Below, one piece after another: positions 1 to 13,692 of a DNA stretch of 64,000 bases. The notes beneath the pieces were generated by a model that saw only the letters and a list, made by a program, of their open reading frames with translations, was not told the DNA's origin and ran no database searches. Numbering within the stretch: the stretch's first letter is position 1; the number at the start of each line of letters is the position of its first letter. Source of the stretch: Terribacillus aidingensis (GTDB lineage: Bacteria; Bacillota; Bacilli; Bacillales; Amphibacillaceae); NCBI RefSeq assembly GCF_040703035.1, contig NZ_CP159996.1, forward strand, positions 2,762,001-2,826,000. Reading direction: 5' to 3'. A program made the position numbers and the translations under genes.

Positions 1-937
1 GTGAATCGGATAGATAACTGGTGCTAGGATGTACATTTGCGCATACCTGCATCGCATGCGCACAGCGGGCCGTAAATGGACAGCCTTGCGGCGGTGCGAA
101 CAAATCCGGCGGAGTCCCGTCGATTGGCTGCAGGATATCTTCTTTCATATCGAGCCGTGGCACGGATTGCAGCAAACCGATTGTGTACGGATGCTGCGGA
201 CGATAAAAGATATCATCCTTATCACCGGTCTCAATGATCTTCCCACCGTACATGACAGCGACACGATCTGCTACGCGGGCAACGACCCCAAGGTCATGTG
301 TGACAAGAATGATGGATACTCCCGTCTTTTCCTGGATTTCCTTGAACAGCTCCATGATCTGTGCCTGGATGGTCACATCAAGTGCTGTCGTTGGTTCATC
401 AGCAATGAGCAAATCTGGTTCACATATTAGCGCCATAGCGATGACAATCCGCTGCCGCATCCCGCCGCTGAATTGATGCGGGTATTGCTTCAGCCTGCTC
501 TCCGGATTGGCTATACCGACAAGCCGGAGCATTTCCAAGGCCTTTGCCTTCGCTTCGCCTGAACTCACTGATGTGTGCTGCTTCAGTCCTTCCGTCAGCT
601 GATCACCGACAGTCAAGGTCGGATTGAGTGCTGTCATCGGATCTTGAAAAATCATCGAGATGTCGACACCGCGGATAGCTCTCATTTCCTTTTTCGATGT
701 TTGTACAAGATCCTTGCCTTTGAAACGAATCGAACCGCGGACGATTTTACCGGACGGAGATGGAATGAGCTGCATGATGCTGTTGCTCGTCACACTTTTC
801 CCGCTGCCGGATTCACCAACAATCGCAAGCGTCTCTCCTTTTTTCAAATACAGATTCACACCCCTGACAGCCTGGACTGTTCCGCCATATGTCGAGAAAT
901 GCACATGCAAGTCATCAATTTCAAGTATCTTTTCCAT
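1..937 (-). CDS. dppD: Dipeptide ABC transporter ATP-binding protein DppD (partial, 3' end outside window)
   Basis: ATPase of a peptide importer; it powers the DppB/DppC channel from the cytoplasmic side. The frame is open from ATG at 937 to the left edge, giving about 312 residues; the family is about 335. Visible motifs: Walker A GESGSGKS near residue 41, Q-loop FQDPMTALNP, signature FSGGMRQR, Walker B LLIADEPTTALD, H-loop VTHDLG, and the C-terminal Cys cluster CPFTARCAHAMQVC typical of Opp/Dpp ATPases. The Shine-Dalgarno GAGGAGGTGA lies in the 3' end of dppC, four bases before this gene, so translation is probably coupled. With dppABC upstream the order equals B. subtilis dppABCDE; a binding protein dppE would be expected just beyond the edge. 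OppD is the alternative name, but the dppA neighbour favours Dpp. Confidence 0.93.
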   Translation of the reverse strand, partial: MEKILEIDDLHVHFSTYGGTVQAVRGVNLYLKKGETLAIVGESGSGKSVTSNSIMQLIPSPSGKIVRGSIRFKGKDLVQTSKKEMRAIRGVDISMIFQDPMTALNPTLTVGDQLTEGLKQHTSVSSGEAKAKALEMLRLVGIANPESRLKQYPHQFSGGMRQRIVIAMALICEPDLLIADEPTTALDVTIQAQIMELFKEIQEKTGVSIILVTHDLGVVARVADRVAVMYGGKIIETGDKDDIFYRPQHPYTIGLLQSVPRLDMKEDILQPIDGTPPDLFAPPQGCPFTARCAHAMQVCANVHPSTSYLSDS

Positions 938-941
938 TCTG

Positions 942-1895
942 TCACCTCCTCAGCTTCGGATCGAATGCATCCCGTAAGCCATCACCAAGTACATTGAAGG
1001 CGAACATTGTCAAACTGATGAACAATGCCGGGAAGAACAGCAGCCACCAATCTCCGGATAAAATTGCAGACAGACCATCATTGGCCATCGATCCCCAGCT
1101 CGCATTCGGCGCTTGTATACCAAGACCTAAAAAGCTTAGGAAAGCTTCTGCGAAGATTGCGGATGGTACAGTCAGCGTGATCTGCACGATGATCGGACCC
1201 ATCGTATTCGGCAGCAAGTTCTTGCGGATGATTCGACCTGTACTTGCTCCTAATGTTTTGGATGCAAGCACATATTCATGGTTGCGCAGCTGCATCACTT
1301 GGCCGCGGACAATCCTAGCCATTCCAATCCAGCCCGTAATCGTCAAAGCAACAATAATCGTGAAGAGACTCGGCCCCATTACAACAAGCAGCAAGATAAC
1401 AACCAGCAAATGCGGCAGTCCGTAAAGCACCTCGATGATACGCATCATGACACTGTCCGTACGTCCGCCTTTATAGCCTGCGACACCTCCATATATGATT
1501 CCGATAAAGAAATCGATCAAGGCAGCCGCTACACCGACAAATAACGAAACACGTGCTCCGTGCCAAAGCCGGGTAAACACATCACGTCCCAAATTATCAG
1601 TGCCAAACCAGTGTGCAGCAGATGGCGCTAGGTTTTGGTTCCGTAATGCCCCTTCTGAAATGGAATAAGGCGAGAAAATTGGAGCGAAGACTGCTGCTAG
1701 GATTAGGACGATTAGAAAGAATAACCCTGTAATGGCTAATCGATTTTGCTTCAATCGCAGCCATGCATCTTTGTAGAAGGACAAACTTGGACGAGCTACT
1801 TCCTCCGCTTTGTTCAGATCCTTTTCTATCGGCTGGAACCATTCATCCGGTATTTGCTGTCCAGTCGTATCAATCGGTCTATTATGATGTTCCAT
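942..1895 (-). CDS. dppC: Dipeptide ABC transporter permease DppC
   Basis: 317 residues; B. subtilis DppC is of similar size. One of two membrane channel subunits of the dipeptide importer. It has the N-terminal OppC-type segment (first helix around residues 53-75), the HWFGTDNLGRDVF motif that begins the permease domain, and an EAA-type coupling loop (ASKTLGASTGRIIRKNLLPN) that docks on the ATPase. Five further hydrophobic helices follow. The start lies one base after the dppB stop, as expected inside an operon. It is the third gene of dppABCD. Confidence 0.93.
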   Translation of the reverse strand: MEHHNRPIDTTGQQIPDEWFQPIEKDLNKAEEVARPSLSFYKDAWLRLKQNRLAITGLFFLIVLILAAVFAPIFSPYSISEGALRNQNLAPSAAHWFGTDNLGRDVFTRLWHGARVSLFVGVAAALIDFFIGIIYGGVAGYKGGRTDSVMMRIIEVLYGLPHLLVVILLLVVMGPSLFTIIVALTITGWIGMARIVRGQVMQLRNHEYVLASKTLGASTGRIIRKNLLPNTMGPIIVQITLTVPSAIFAEAFLSFLGLGIQAPNASWGSMANDGLSAILSGDWWLLFFPALFISLTMFAFNVLGDGLRDAFDPKLRR

Positions 1896-1896
1896 A

Positions 1897-2832
1897 TCAG
1901 CTGCCTCCTTTCTTGTGCAGCTTGATTCTTGGATCCAGAATGCTGTAAACGATATCGACTAGGAAAAGCATGAAAATGAGAAAGGCACTGTAGAAAACGG
2001 TCGTCCCCATAATGACTGGGTAATCACGGTTGTTTATACTTTCAACAAAATACTTTCCCATACCAGGTATGGCAAAAATACGTTCAATGACAAATGTTCC
2101 TGTCAGGATAGCAGCCACCAATGTTCCCAGAATGGTAACTACGGGCATCAGAGCATTCCGCAAAGCATGCTTAATGACGATTTTAGCTGGTGACAGACCT
2201 TTTGCCCGTGCGGTCTTGATATAATCCTGTGTCAGAACCTCCAGCATGCTGGATCTTGTCAAACGGGCAATGATCGCTGTAGGTCCTGTCGCCAAAGCAA
2301 TGATCGGCATGATCATATGCATCGGTGAAGACCAAGTCGCAGCTGGCAGTATCTGCAAATTCACTGCAAGCTGCTGAATCAGCAATGTTGCCAGGATGAA
2401 GTTCGGTATGGAGATACCTAATACAGCCAATGTCATCGCTATATAATCTATAATGCCGTTATGCTTCAGCGCAGCCAGGACACCTAAAGTAATACCAGAA
2501 ATAAGGGCGATTGTAATTGTCCACATGCCAAGCTCTGCTGATATCGGGAAACCGCGGCCAAGCAAATCATTCACGGTTTCAGTCGGCTGCTTGATGGACG
2601 GACCGAAATCAAATGTTGCCAAGGATTTAAGCCAGATGCCGTATTGAACGATCATTGGCTCATCCAAATGATAATGTGCATTCAAGTTTTCCTGGACAGC
2701 TTCACTTGTGCTCCGATCCTGTGTCGTGAACGGATTCCCTGGAATGCTGTGCATCAGGATGAATGTCAGTGTCGCGATAACGAATATGGTTGCTATCATA
2801 ATTACAAATCGGCGAATCAGATAAATCGCCAT
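1897..2832 (-). CDS. dppB: Dipeptide ABC transporter permease DppB
   Basis: 311 residues, matching the usual 306-320 of DppB/OppB. It starts with the typical N-terminal helix (MAIYLIRRFVIMIATIFVIA) followed by the long extracytoplasmic stretch containing PGNPF, then five helices. The coupling loop (KTARAKGLSPAKIVIKHALRN) is present and intact. It pairs with DppC to form the channel. Spacing to dppA upstream is 12 bp and to dppC one base, so all are on one mRNA. Confidence 0.93.
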   Translation of the reverse strand: MAIYLIRRFVIMIATIFVIATLTFILMHSIPGNPFTTQDRSTSEAVQENLNAHYHLDEPMIVQYGIWLKSLATFDFGPSIKQPTETVNDLLGRGFPISAELGMWTITIALISGITLGVLAALKHNGIIDYIAMTLAVLGISIPNFILATLLIQQLAVNLQILPAATWSSPMHMIMPIIALATGPTAIIARLTRSSMLEVLTQDYIKTARAKGLSPAKIVIKHALRNALMPVVTILGTLVAAILTGTFVIERIFAIPGMGKYFVESINNRDYPVIMGTTVFYSAFLIFMLFLVDIVYSILDPRIKLHKKGGS

Positions 2833-2844
2833 AAGCTGTCACTC

Positions 2845-3669
2845 CTAACTGAAGGTCGTATGCATGGCAAGCTCCGTCATAACGAGCATGGCACGATACG
2901 CTTCGATGATGTCTTTGGCTGGAAAAGCAACAATGGTTGTACCTGGCTCGATATAGGTTCCTGGCATCAGATGGGCCCATTCCGCTTGTCCATAGTTGGT
3001 GAATTCAATTCGCAGAACGATTTTATCCGGCGGGACGAGCGGTTCCGCCATAGTCACTCTCTCTATCGCTTCTTGGACCTTTTCACGAAGAAGCTTGCTT
3101 GCTTTCTTCGGTGTCAGCGTTAAAACTGCAGAGCGGGATAGTGACTGTTTGACTGGAGCTGTTACAACCCCTGGAATAAGCTGTTCTGCCTCTACACACG
3201 CTTGATCATCACCTGCAACCAGAAGGACCGGTACACCGTAATGCCCAGCAACGTACGCATTGAAACCCAGTTCTCCGATCGGCTCATCATTCAGAAAAAA
3301 GTTACGGACCCCGTGAATCATGCTGTGGGACATGACACCGAACTGTCCAGCTCGCGCATGATAGCCGGAAAACATCACTCCTGCAAAGCTTGCATCCAGA
3401 CTTTGCACCATTGAAAGCGGTTTCACTTCACCAGATATCAAATAAGCCTCTTCATGTAATTCCTCTACCAAAAGGTTATTCATTTTAGAATGGCTGTCGT
3501 TAACAAGAACATATGCTGCACCTGCATCCATCGCTGCCCCAATGATGCTATTTGCTTCGGCAGTCATAATTCTTCTTGCCCGTTCGTAATTATGTTTTGA
3601 ACTGTCTACATATGTATAATCCGGTAAACCGACGATCCCTTCCATATCCACCGACAGGTATATTTTCAT
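2845..3669 (-). CDS. dppA: D-aminopeptidase DppA (peptidase family M55)
   Basis: 274 residues, the same length as B. subtilis DppA, a zinc D-aminopeptidase that releases D-Ala from D-Ala-containing peptides. Metal ligands are visible: the SVDMEG motif at residues 4-9, the His of NDSHSK near residue 60 and the His of SGYHARAG near residue 103. A longer reading from 3759 is possible, but the ATG at 3669 follows a clear Shine-Dalgarno (GAGAGGGG) and begins at the conserved MKIYLSVDMEG. It is the first gene of the dpp operon. A candidate promoter and CodY box lie just upstream, which fits the known CodY control of dpp in B. subtilis. Confidence 0.94.
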   Translation of the reverse strand: MKIYLSVDMEGIVGLPDYTYVDSSKHNYERARRIMTAEANSIIGAAMDAGAAYVLVNDSHSKMNNLLVEELHEEAYLISGEVKPLSMVQSLDASFAGVMFSGYHARAGQFGVMSHSMIHGVRNFFLNDEPIGELGFNAYVAGHYGVPVLLVAGDDQACVEAEQLIPGVVTAPVKQSLSRSAVLTLTPKKASKLLREKVQEAIERVTMAEPLVPPDKIVLRIEFTNYGQAEWAHLMPGTYIEPGTTIVAFPAKDIIEAYRAMLVMTELAMHTTFS

Positions 3670-3704
3670 TCTACCCCTCTCTTCCGAACATTCTTTATTA
3701 GTTG

Positions 3705-3746
3705 AATTTTCTAAATAATTATAGCATAGCGCTATACGCTTAGGAA
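3705..3746 (-). promoter_or_regulatory. Candidate dppA promoter with CodY-like box
   Basis: On the minus strand a perfect -10 TATAAT lies at 3718-3723, with a weak -35 TTCCTA at 3741-3746 (17 bp spacer). A 15-mer at 3705-3719 (AATTTTCTAAATAAT read on the plus strand) differs at three positions from the CodY consensus AATTTTCWGAAAATT and overlaps the -10 and expected start of transcription. A short palindrome ATAGCGCTAT lies inside the spacer. Repression of dpp by CodY is known in B. subtilis; here it is inferred from sequence. Confidence 0.5.
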
Positions 3747-3789
3747 GAAGAATTACCAATTTGTAGGGAAGGTTTTCTCACAAAGACAT

Positions 3790-3820
3790 TAAAAATAAGC
3801 CCCTTCTAACAAAGGGACTT
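3790..3820 (-). terminator. Intrinsic terminator after murAA
   Basis: Minus-strand stem AAGTCCCTT/AAGGGGCTT (one G-U pair) at 3797-3820, followed by ATTTTTAA. It closes the murAA transcript before dppA, so dpp is a separate unit. Confidence 0.75.
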
Positions 3821-3833
3821 ATCCTTAGTAGTC

Positions 3834-5138
3834 TTAATAAGTTGTTTCTTCCATTGTAGCAGCTGCTTCTTCGAACACTTCATCATTTACGCGTTCGATA
3901 TCTGCACCAAGTGCTGCCAGTTTTCCATGGAAATTCACGTAACCGCGATCCAAATGCTTAAGCTCTGTAACGCGCGTATAACCATCTGCAATTAATCCTG
4001 CCAGAATAAGAGCTGCTCCAGCACGCAGATCTGTTGCCGCTACTTCAGCTCCTTGCATGTTTGTCGGACCTTCCATGATGACACTGCGGCCTTCGATTTT
4101 AATCTTTGCATTCATGCGGCGGAATTCTTCCACATGCATGAATCGATTCTCGAATACTGTTTCCGTAATGATGCTGGTGCCTTCTGCACATAGCATCAAG
4201 GCCATCATCTGTGACTGCATATCTGTCGGGAATCCTGGGTGTGGCAGCGTTTTGACATCTGTCGCTGTCAATTTGTCAGGACCGATAACACGAATGCCAT
4301 TTGCTTCTTCCTTGATAATGACACCCATTTCTTCCATTTTAGCAGCAGCTGCACGCACGTGCTCCATTTCAATGCCTTCAATCAAGACATCACCTTTCGT
4401 GATTGCGGCTGCAACCATGAAAGTGCCAGCTTCGATACGGTCTGCGATCATGACATGCTCAGCGCCTGTCAATTCTTCAACACCTTCGATACGGATTGTT
4501 TCTGTACCAGCGCCAATGATCTTCGCACCCATCGCATTCAGATAGTTTGCTAGATCCACAATCTCTGGTTCTTTTGCACAGTTTTCGAGAATAGTAGTTC
4601 CTTCAGCTAGTGCGGCTGCTGTGATGATGTTCTCTGTTGCACCTACACTAGGTACATCCAGATATATTTTAGCGCCCTGCAGGCGTCCTTCAGTACGTAA
4701 TTCTACATAGCCGTTGCCGACCTGTACACTTGCTCCCATCGCTTCGAACCCTTTCAGGTGCTGATCGATTGGTCGGGAACCGATTGCACAGCCACCTGGC
4801 AGTGCCACTTTCGCATGACCGAAACGTGCCAACAATGGGCCTAAAACCAATACAGATGCCCGCATCTTACGAACATACTCGAAAGGCGCTTCTGTCGTCA
4901 TTTGCTTTGTAGCATCGACAGTGATAGTTCCATTGCTGAATACCACCTCAGCACCCATGCTGCGTAACACTTCATTGATGGTAAATACATCGGCTAAAGC
5001 CGGGACATTAGTAATAACACTTTTTCCTTTACTTGCAACTATACTTGCTGCGATGACAGGCAGTACGGCATTCTTCGCACCTTCGACCTTGACAGATCCT
5101 TTAAGCTGCCTTCCACCACGGACGATGATTTTTTCCAA
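3834..5138 (-). CDS. murAA: UDP-N-acetylglucosamine 1-carboxyvinyltransferase MurAA
   Basis: 434 residues. Transfers enolpyruvate from PEP to UDP-GlcNAc, the first committed step of peptidoglycan synthesis, in the cytosol. The active-site loop [13 protein letters not shown] carries Cys117, the fosfomycin target; the substrate motif GAKNAVLP is at 20-27. The start is TTG at 5138, eight bases after GGAGGAG. The gene follows ywmB as in B. subtilis and is the murAA paralogue; murAB lies at 31014-32300. In B. subtilis spoIID comes next; here the dpp operon takes that place. Confidence 0.96.
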   Translation of the reverse strand: MEKIIVRGGRQLKGSVKVEGAKNAVLPVIAASIVASKGKSVITNVPALADVFTINEVLRSMGAEVVFSNGTITVDATKQMTTEAPFEYVRKMRASVLVLGPLLARFGHAKVALPGGCAIGSRPIDQHLKGFEAMGASVQVGNGYVELRTEGRLQGAKIYLDVPSVGATENIITAAALAEGTTILENCAKEPEIVDLANYLNAMGAKIIGAGTETIRIEGVEELTGAEHVMIADRIEAGTFMVAAAITKGDVLIEGIEMEHVRAAAAKMEEMGVIIKEEANGIRVIGPDKLTATDVKTLPHPGFPTDMQSQMMALMLCAEGTSIITETVFENRFMHVEEFRRMNAKIKIEGRSVIMEGPTNMQGAEVAATDLRAGAALILAGLIADGYTRVTELKHLDRGYVNFHGKLAALGADIERVNDEVFEEAAATMEETTY

Positions 5139-5171
5139 GTTACATTCTCCTCCGCGTCCAATTTCACTATA

Positions 5172-5879
5172 TTAATATTCAGTCGTTATGATAGGCGTTC
5201 CTACAGTTACGGTTGATTGCCCATTCCCATCATGCAGCGCAAGCTGGATATTCATGTTGTCTGCTAAGGAACGGCTGGCTTTCAATTGTGTTGTATATCC
5301 TGTTGTCGTAGTGTAAACGTTATCTTGCATATTCGTTAGTGGTTGAACATCTAATTTTTCCATGACATTCTGAAACAAAATACCACCGCTTATTTTATCA
5401 CCGAAACCCGCTTTGAGACAAGCGAATTTTGTCGCATTATATGTGAAAAATCGCGATTCTGCCGCAGATGTCAAGTCTTGGACAGATTGTTGCACCTTTT
5501 CTGTCCATTCTGACCCGGAAACTGTATAAATAAGTTCTGCCTGGTATGCCTTATCTGTAGGTACTACCAACAATATACGTTCGGCAATGGTATTTTGTTT
5601 ATGGGGGGTATGTACCAAAAATTTTGTAGCTTTTTCCGTTTTTTCTTCTACAATGGTTCCCGCATTATTCATATCCATCAACTTTCCCTCGATATCGTCC
5701 CGGGAAATTGTCTCTCGTATTGTGACCTCAAAGGATATAAGCTCGGCCCCTTCGCTATCCAAAACTTCATACATACGATTTACATCATCTGATACGTCAG
5801 CTTTCACTGCTCCATATGATTCCAGGCTATTACCTACCAGCATAATGATTATTACGATTAGTCCAAGATAATGTTTCAT
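5172..5879 (-). CDS. ywmB: YwmB family protein (TATA-box-binding-like fold)
   Basis: 235 residues with an N-terminal hydrophobic segment (about residues 4-20), probably a signal peptide or anchor, then a soluble extracellular domain. The family (YwmB, DUF1779) has no proven function; it is limited to spore-forming Bacillales and sits next to murAA. Position and length match B. subtilis YwmB. Ends 33 bp before murAA, so both may be on one mRNA. Identification rests mainly on locus and general similarity. Confidence 0.82.
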   Translation of the reverse strand: MKHYLGLIVIIIMLVGNSLESYGAVKADVSDDVNRMYEVLDSEGAELISFEVTIRETISRDDIEGKLMDMNNAGTIVEEKTEKATKFLVHTPHKQNTIAERILLVVPTDKAYQAELIYTVSGSEWTEKVQQSVQDLTSAAESRFFTYNATKFACLKAGFGDKISGGILFQNVMEKLDVQPLTNMQDNVYTTTTGYTTQLKASRSLADNMNIQLALHDGNGQSTVTVGTPIITTEY

Positions 5880-5957
5880 TTTTCTTTCTCCCCTGTCCGA
5901 CCATTTTAGAAACAGTATGAACAGAGATGAAAAAGCTTATACACTTTTGATAGAATG

Positions 5958-6191
5958 CTAGAGTAAATATTGGAGCTGTTTGGTCCAGCTGACCAGTTGA
6001 AGAAATACATTACTTACAGTTGTCCCGATAACAATCGTCAGTAAAATAAGCAGCATCCTTGCCTCAAATACTTTCCCTTTTTTTATTAATGCATCTACAT
6101 TGACCCCCATCAATATACGCCAAGTAATTGCCATAAAAGCTATGTGGGAAACTATACCCAGCATCGCATCCTGTCCTAATACCGCAAACAT
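5958..6191 (-). CDS. ywzB: Small membrane protein YwzB (DUF1146)
   Basis: 77 residues, two strongly hydrophobic helices around residues 10-28 and 45-70 joined by a basic loop (KKGKVFEAR). This is the DUF1146/YwzB family, typically found directly downstream of atpC in Bacillales; its function is unknown, though a link with the ATP synthase is often inferred from position. I chose ATG at 6191, eight bases after AAGGAG; a GTG at 6200 is too close to that site. Confidence 0.8.
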   Translation of the reverse strand: MFAVLGQDAMLGIVSHIAFMAITWRILMGVNVDALIKKGKVFEARMLLILLTIVIGTTVSNVFLQLVSWTKQLQYLL

Positions 6192-6350
6192 GATATACAC
6201 TCCTTAACGGATAAACAGGTAAATACGCGCTTTTTAGCCACATAATACCTTGATATCCAAATTTCCGTACCATTAAACCCGTTTCTTTCAAATTATAACG
6301 GCATTTGCTAAGCCCCGCCATCATTATTGCCCAGGAAATGACATAATAAA

Positions 6351-6381
6351 AAAACAGCATTCCTTGTGGGAATGCTGTTTT
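6351..6381 (-). terminator. Intrinsic terminator of the atp operon
   Basis: A perfect 11-bp stem AACAGCATTCC/GGAATGCTGTT with a short loop, followed on the minus strand by a run of T, only a few bases after the atpC stop. It closes the atp operon, so ywzB needs read-through or its own promoter. Confidence 0.9.
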
Positions 6382-6383
6382 TA

Positions 6384-6800
<417 letters not shown>

Positions 6801-6826
6801 CTATCCTACTATTACATGATTGCTGC

Positions 6827-10683
<3,857 letters not shown>

Positions 10684-10695
10684 TCACCTCTATCC

Positions 10696-11241
10696 TTATT
10701 TGCTCACATTTACTAAATTTCGTTCGATACGAGTCAGCTTGGTTTTAATCGAGCTGTCGTAGATTGTATTGCCGATCCGTACTTTCAAACCGCCTAGCAG
10801 TGTCGGATCAATCTTGTTATCGATGGAAACAGCTTGTTTGCCGAGCTTTTTCGCAAATGTCTCTGCCACTGTCTGACGTTCCGCTTCGGAAAGCTCACGG
10901 ACAGAATAAACTGTCGCTTGTGCAGTTCCTTGCTTTTCGTCATACAACGTTTGGAAAGCATCCGCCACTTGCGGGATACTGCTGATACGTCCAGCATCCA
11001 AAAGCAGTTTCAACGTATTGCGAACTTCGATGCTTCCTGCAGCGAAGCTAGTTTCGATCAATGCTTTCTTTTTGTCCAAGCCAATCTTAGGCTCTGAGAG
11101 GAATCGGAGGAAAGCAGCATCGTTTTGTGCCACTTGCTTCGCTGTGTGCAATTCCGCTCGCACGGTTTCCACGATATCGCGGTTCTCTGCCACTTCGAAC
11201 AGCGCTTCTGCGTATCGTTTTACAATGGTCACATCACGCAT
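10696..11241 (-). CDS. atpH: ATP synthase F1 delta subunit
   Basis: 181 residues. Peripheral-stalk protein that ties the b subunits to the top of the alpha3beta3 head. The six-helix N-terminal domain (VKRYAEALFEVAENRD) and the conserved C-terminal segment with LLGGLKVRIGNTIYDSSIKTKL are visible. Three bases separate its start from the atpF stop, suggesting coupled translation. Confidence 0.95.
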   Translation of the reverse strand: MRDVTIVKRYAEALFEVAENRDIVETVRAELHTAKQVAQNDAAFLRFLSEPKIGLDKKKALIETSFAAGSIEVRNTLKLLLDAGRISSIPQVADAFQTLYDEKQGTAQATVYSVRELSEAERQTVAETFAKKLGKQAVSIDNKIDPTLLGGLKVRIGNTIYDSSIKTKLTRIERNLVNVSK

Positions 11242-11244
11242 AGC

Positions 11245-11763
11245 TTATCGCTCCAATTCTTTCACATAGTCACTAATAAGCTTGTCCTGATCGTCGGAAG
11301 AAATTTCTTTCTCGATGATTTTGCTTGCAATCTGTACGGAAAGGGATGCCACTTGTGCTTGCAATGCTTGCATTGCTTTTTCCTTTTCGTTGGCGATATC
11401 TTCGACCGCTGCGTCTTTCAGGCGTTCAGCTTCACGGCGCGCTGTAGCAATGATCTGCTCTTCCTGCTGCTGGCCCGCTTTTCTTGCTTCTTCTATGATA
11501 GATTGTGCTTCTGCACGTGTTTGTTTCAATTCCTCTGCTGCAGTTTTAGCTGCTGCTTCGGCTTCCTTGCGGCTAGCTTCTGCCGTATCAATCTCATTTG
11601 AGATATATTCCTGGCGGTCCTGCATGACTTTCAATAAAGGCTTCCATGCGAACTTCTTAAGAAGCGCCAGCAGGATGATGAAGCTGATAAGTTGAATCAA
11701 CATGCTACCGATAGGTAATCCACCTACTGCAGCACCAATCGTAAGTGTTTGCAACTGTGCCAC
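11245..11763 (-). CDS. atpF: ATP synthase Fo b subunit
   Basis: 172 residues. One N-terminal membrane helix (about residues 19-36) and a long, charged, Ala/Glu-rich helix that dimerises as the peripheral stalk and binds delta. Preceded by an unusually long intergenic region (121 bp) holding a terminator-like hairpin; all other gaps in this operon are shorter. Confidence 0.95.
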   Translation of the reverse strand: MAQLQTLTIGAAVGGLPIGSMLIQLISFIILLALLKKFAWKPLLKVMQDRQEYISNEIDTAEASRKEAEAAAKTAAEELKQTRAEAQSIIEEARKAGQQQEEQIIATARREAERLKDAAVEDIANEKEKAMQALQAQVASLSVQIASKIIEKEISSDDQDKLISDYVKELER

Positions 11764-11810
11764 TCCTTTCGAGCTAAACTATCTTTTTCCCGATTTATCC
11801 GGGGCCTTAC

Positions 11811-11852
11811 AAAAAGAATGGCGAATATTCAAGATATAGAATTTCGCCATTC
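11811..11852 (-). terminator. Terminator-like hairpin between atpE and atpF
   Basis: A perfect 10-bp inverted repeat GAATGGCGAA/TTCGCCATTC (11816-11825 and 11843-11852) with an 17-nt loop is followed on the minus strand by TTTTT. As it lies inside the operon it cannot be fully efficient; partial termination or 3'-end protection of an atpIBE message would raise the amount of c subunit relative to the rest. That role is inferred. Confidence 0.7.
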
Positions 11853-11884
11853 ATTCAAATTATAGAGTACTTGCGATAGGTGAA

Positions 11885-12112
<228 letters not shown>

Positions 12113-12123
12113 TTAAAAACTGA

Positions 12124-12858
<735 letters not shown>

Positions 12859-12879
12859 TTAATTTCACCTCTTTCATTA

Positions 12880-13251
12880 CTAGTCTTTTAAACTCGTGAA
12901 GAAACTATCTATAAAGATAATGATGTAGCCAGCAGCTAAACCAATAACTACTGCAATAAGATGGAAATAAGCGTCAAAACGAAGTGCGAGCATCACAGCC
13001 AACACAGACGCTGCCATGCGGGAAAAGGTGCCTAAGGCTGGTATTCTGCCATGTGTAGCGACAGCTTCAGTGAACTGTCTGATCTTCCGTTGAAGAAGCC
13101 ACACAGAGAAGAAGCTGACGGAGGCCCCAAGAAACAAGCCGAGGAAAATGCGCTGGTACGGAGTGAAACCCGCTCCAAGCATCAAAAGTGCCAGTAAATA
13201 TAGCATCCATTTGAGTTGTCGTGCATGGATCATCTTATTGACTTGCTGCAT
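12880..13251 (-). CDS. atpI: ATP synthase assembly/ion-uptake protein AtpI
   Basis: About 123 residues, four hydrophobic helices. AtpI helps in assembly of the c ring, and a magnesium or calcium uptake role has also been proposed for the family. First gene of the atp operon. Three in-frame ATGs (13266, 13257, 13251) compete; the one at 13251 is eight bases after GGGAG and is preferred, but this is not certain. Confidence 0.85.
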   Translation of the reverse strand: MQQVNKMIHARQLKWMLYLLALLMLGAGFTPYQRIFLGLFLGASVSFFSVWLLQRKIRQFTEAVATHGRIPALGTFSRMAASVLAVMLALRFDAYFHLIAVVIGLAAGYIIIFIDSFFTSLKD

Positions 13252-13475
13252 CTTCATTACTCCCATGCGTGTAAGACGTACATTTACTGCTTATACTTAT
13301 GTATGGAAAGCGGTAAATACGAAAAGATGGATCAACCTGCAAACCACATATAAGACATATAATTGCTTGTCCACCATTGTTCTTTCTTGCGCCGGTGTTT
13401 TACATGATCTGTAGGGACGCTGCGCGCAAACCACGCCTCACTTATGATACAAGCTGCCCACCACACGCAATGTAT

Positions 13476-13505
13476 AGAATACAATAGGCCTATTCGTGGT
13501 GTCAA
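13476..13505 (-). promoter_or_regulatory. Candidate promoter of the atp operon
   Basis: On the minus strand a perfect -35 TTGACA (13500-13505) and a -10 TATTCT (13476-13481) with an 18-bp spacer lie 225 bp upstream of atpI. The rest of the gene-free stretch 13267-13692 is AT-rich and shows no other clear signal; no good terminator for the protease gene that follows on its far side was seen. Confidence 0.45.
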
Positions 13506-13692
13506 TACAAGATTGTGAAATAAATTACAAAGTTAATAATTTCCTTCCACAACAACATTGGATACGCTTCCACGAAAGCAATTAAGCAAAGGACTATCCG
13601 TCATCAAACGCATAGGCCTCCGCTTACTATTATATAGGATAATCAGCTGTTCATATATGACAATTCTGTGACATATAATTCACTTACTTGTA

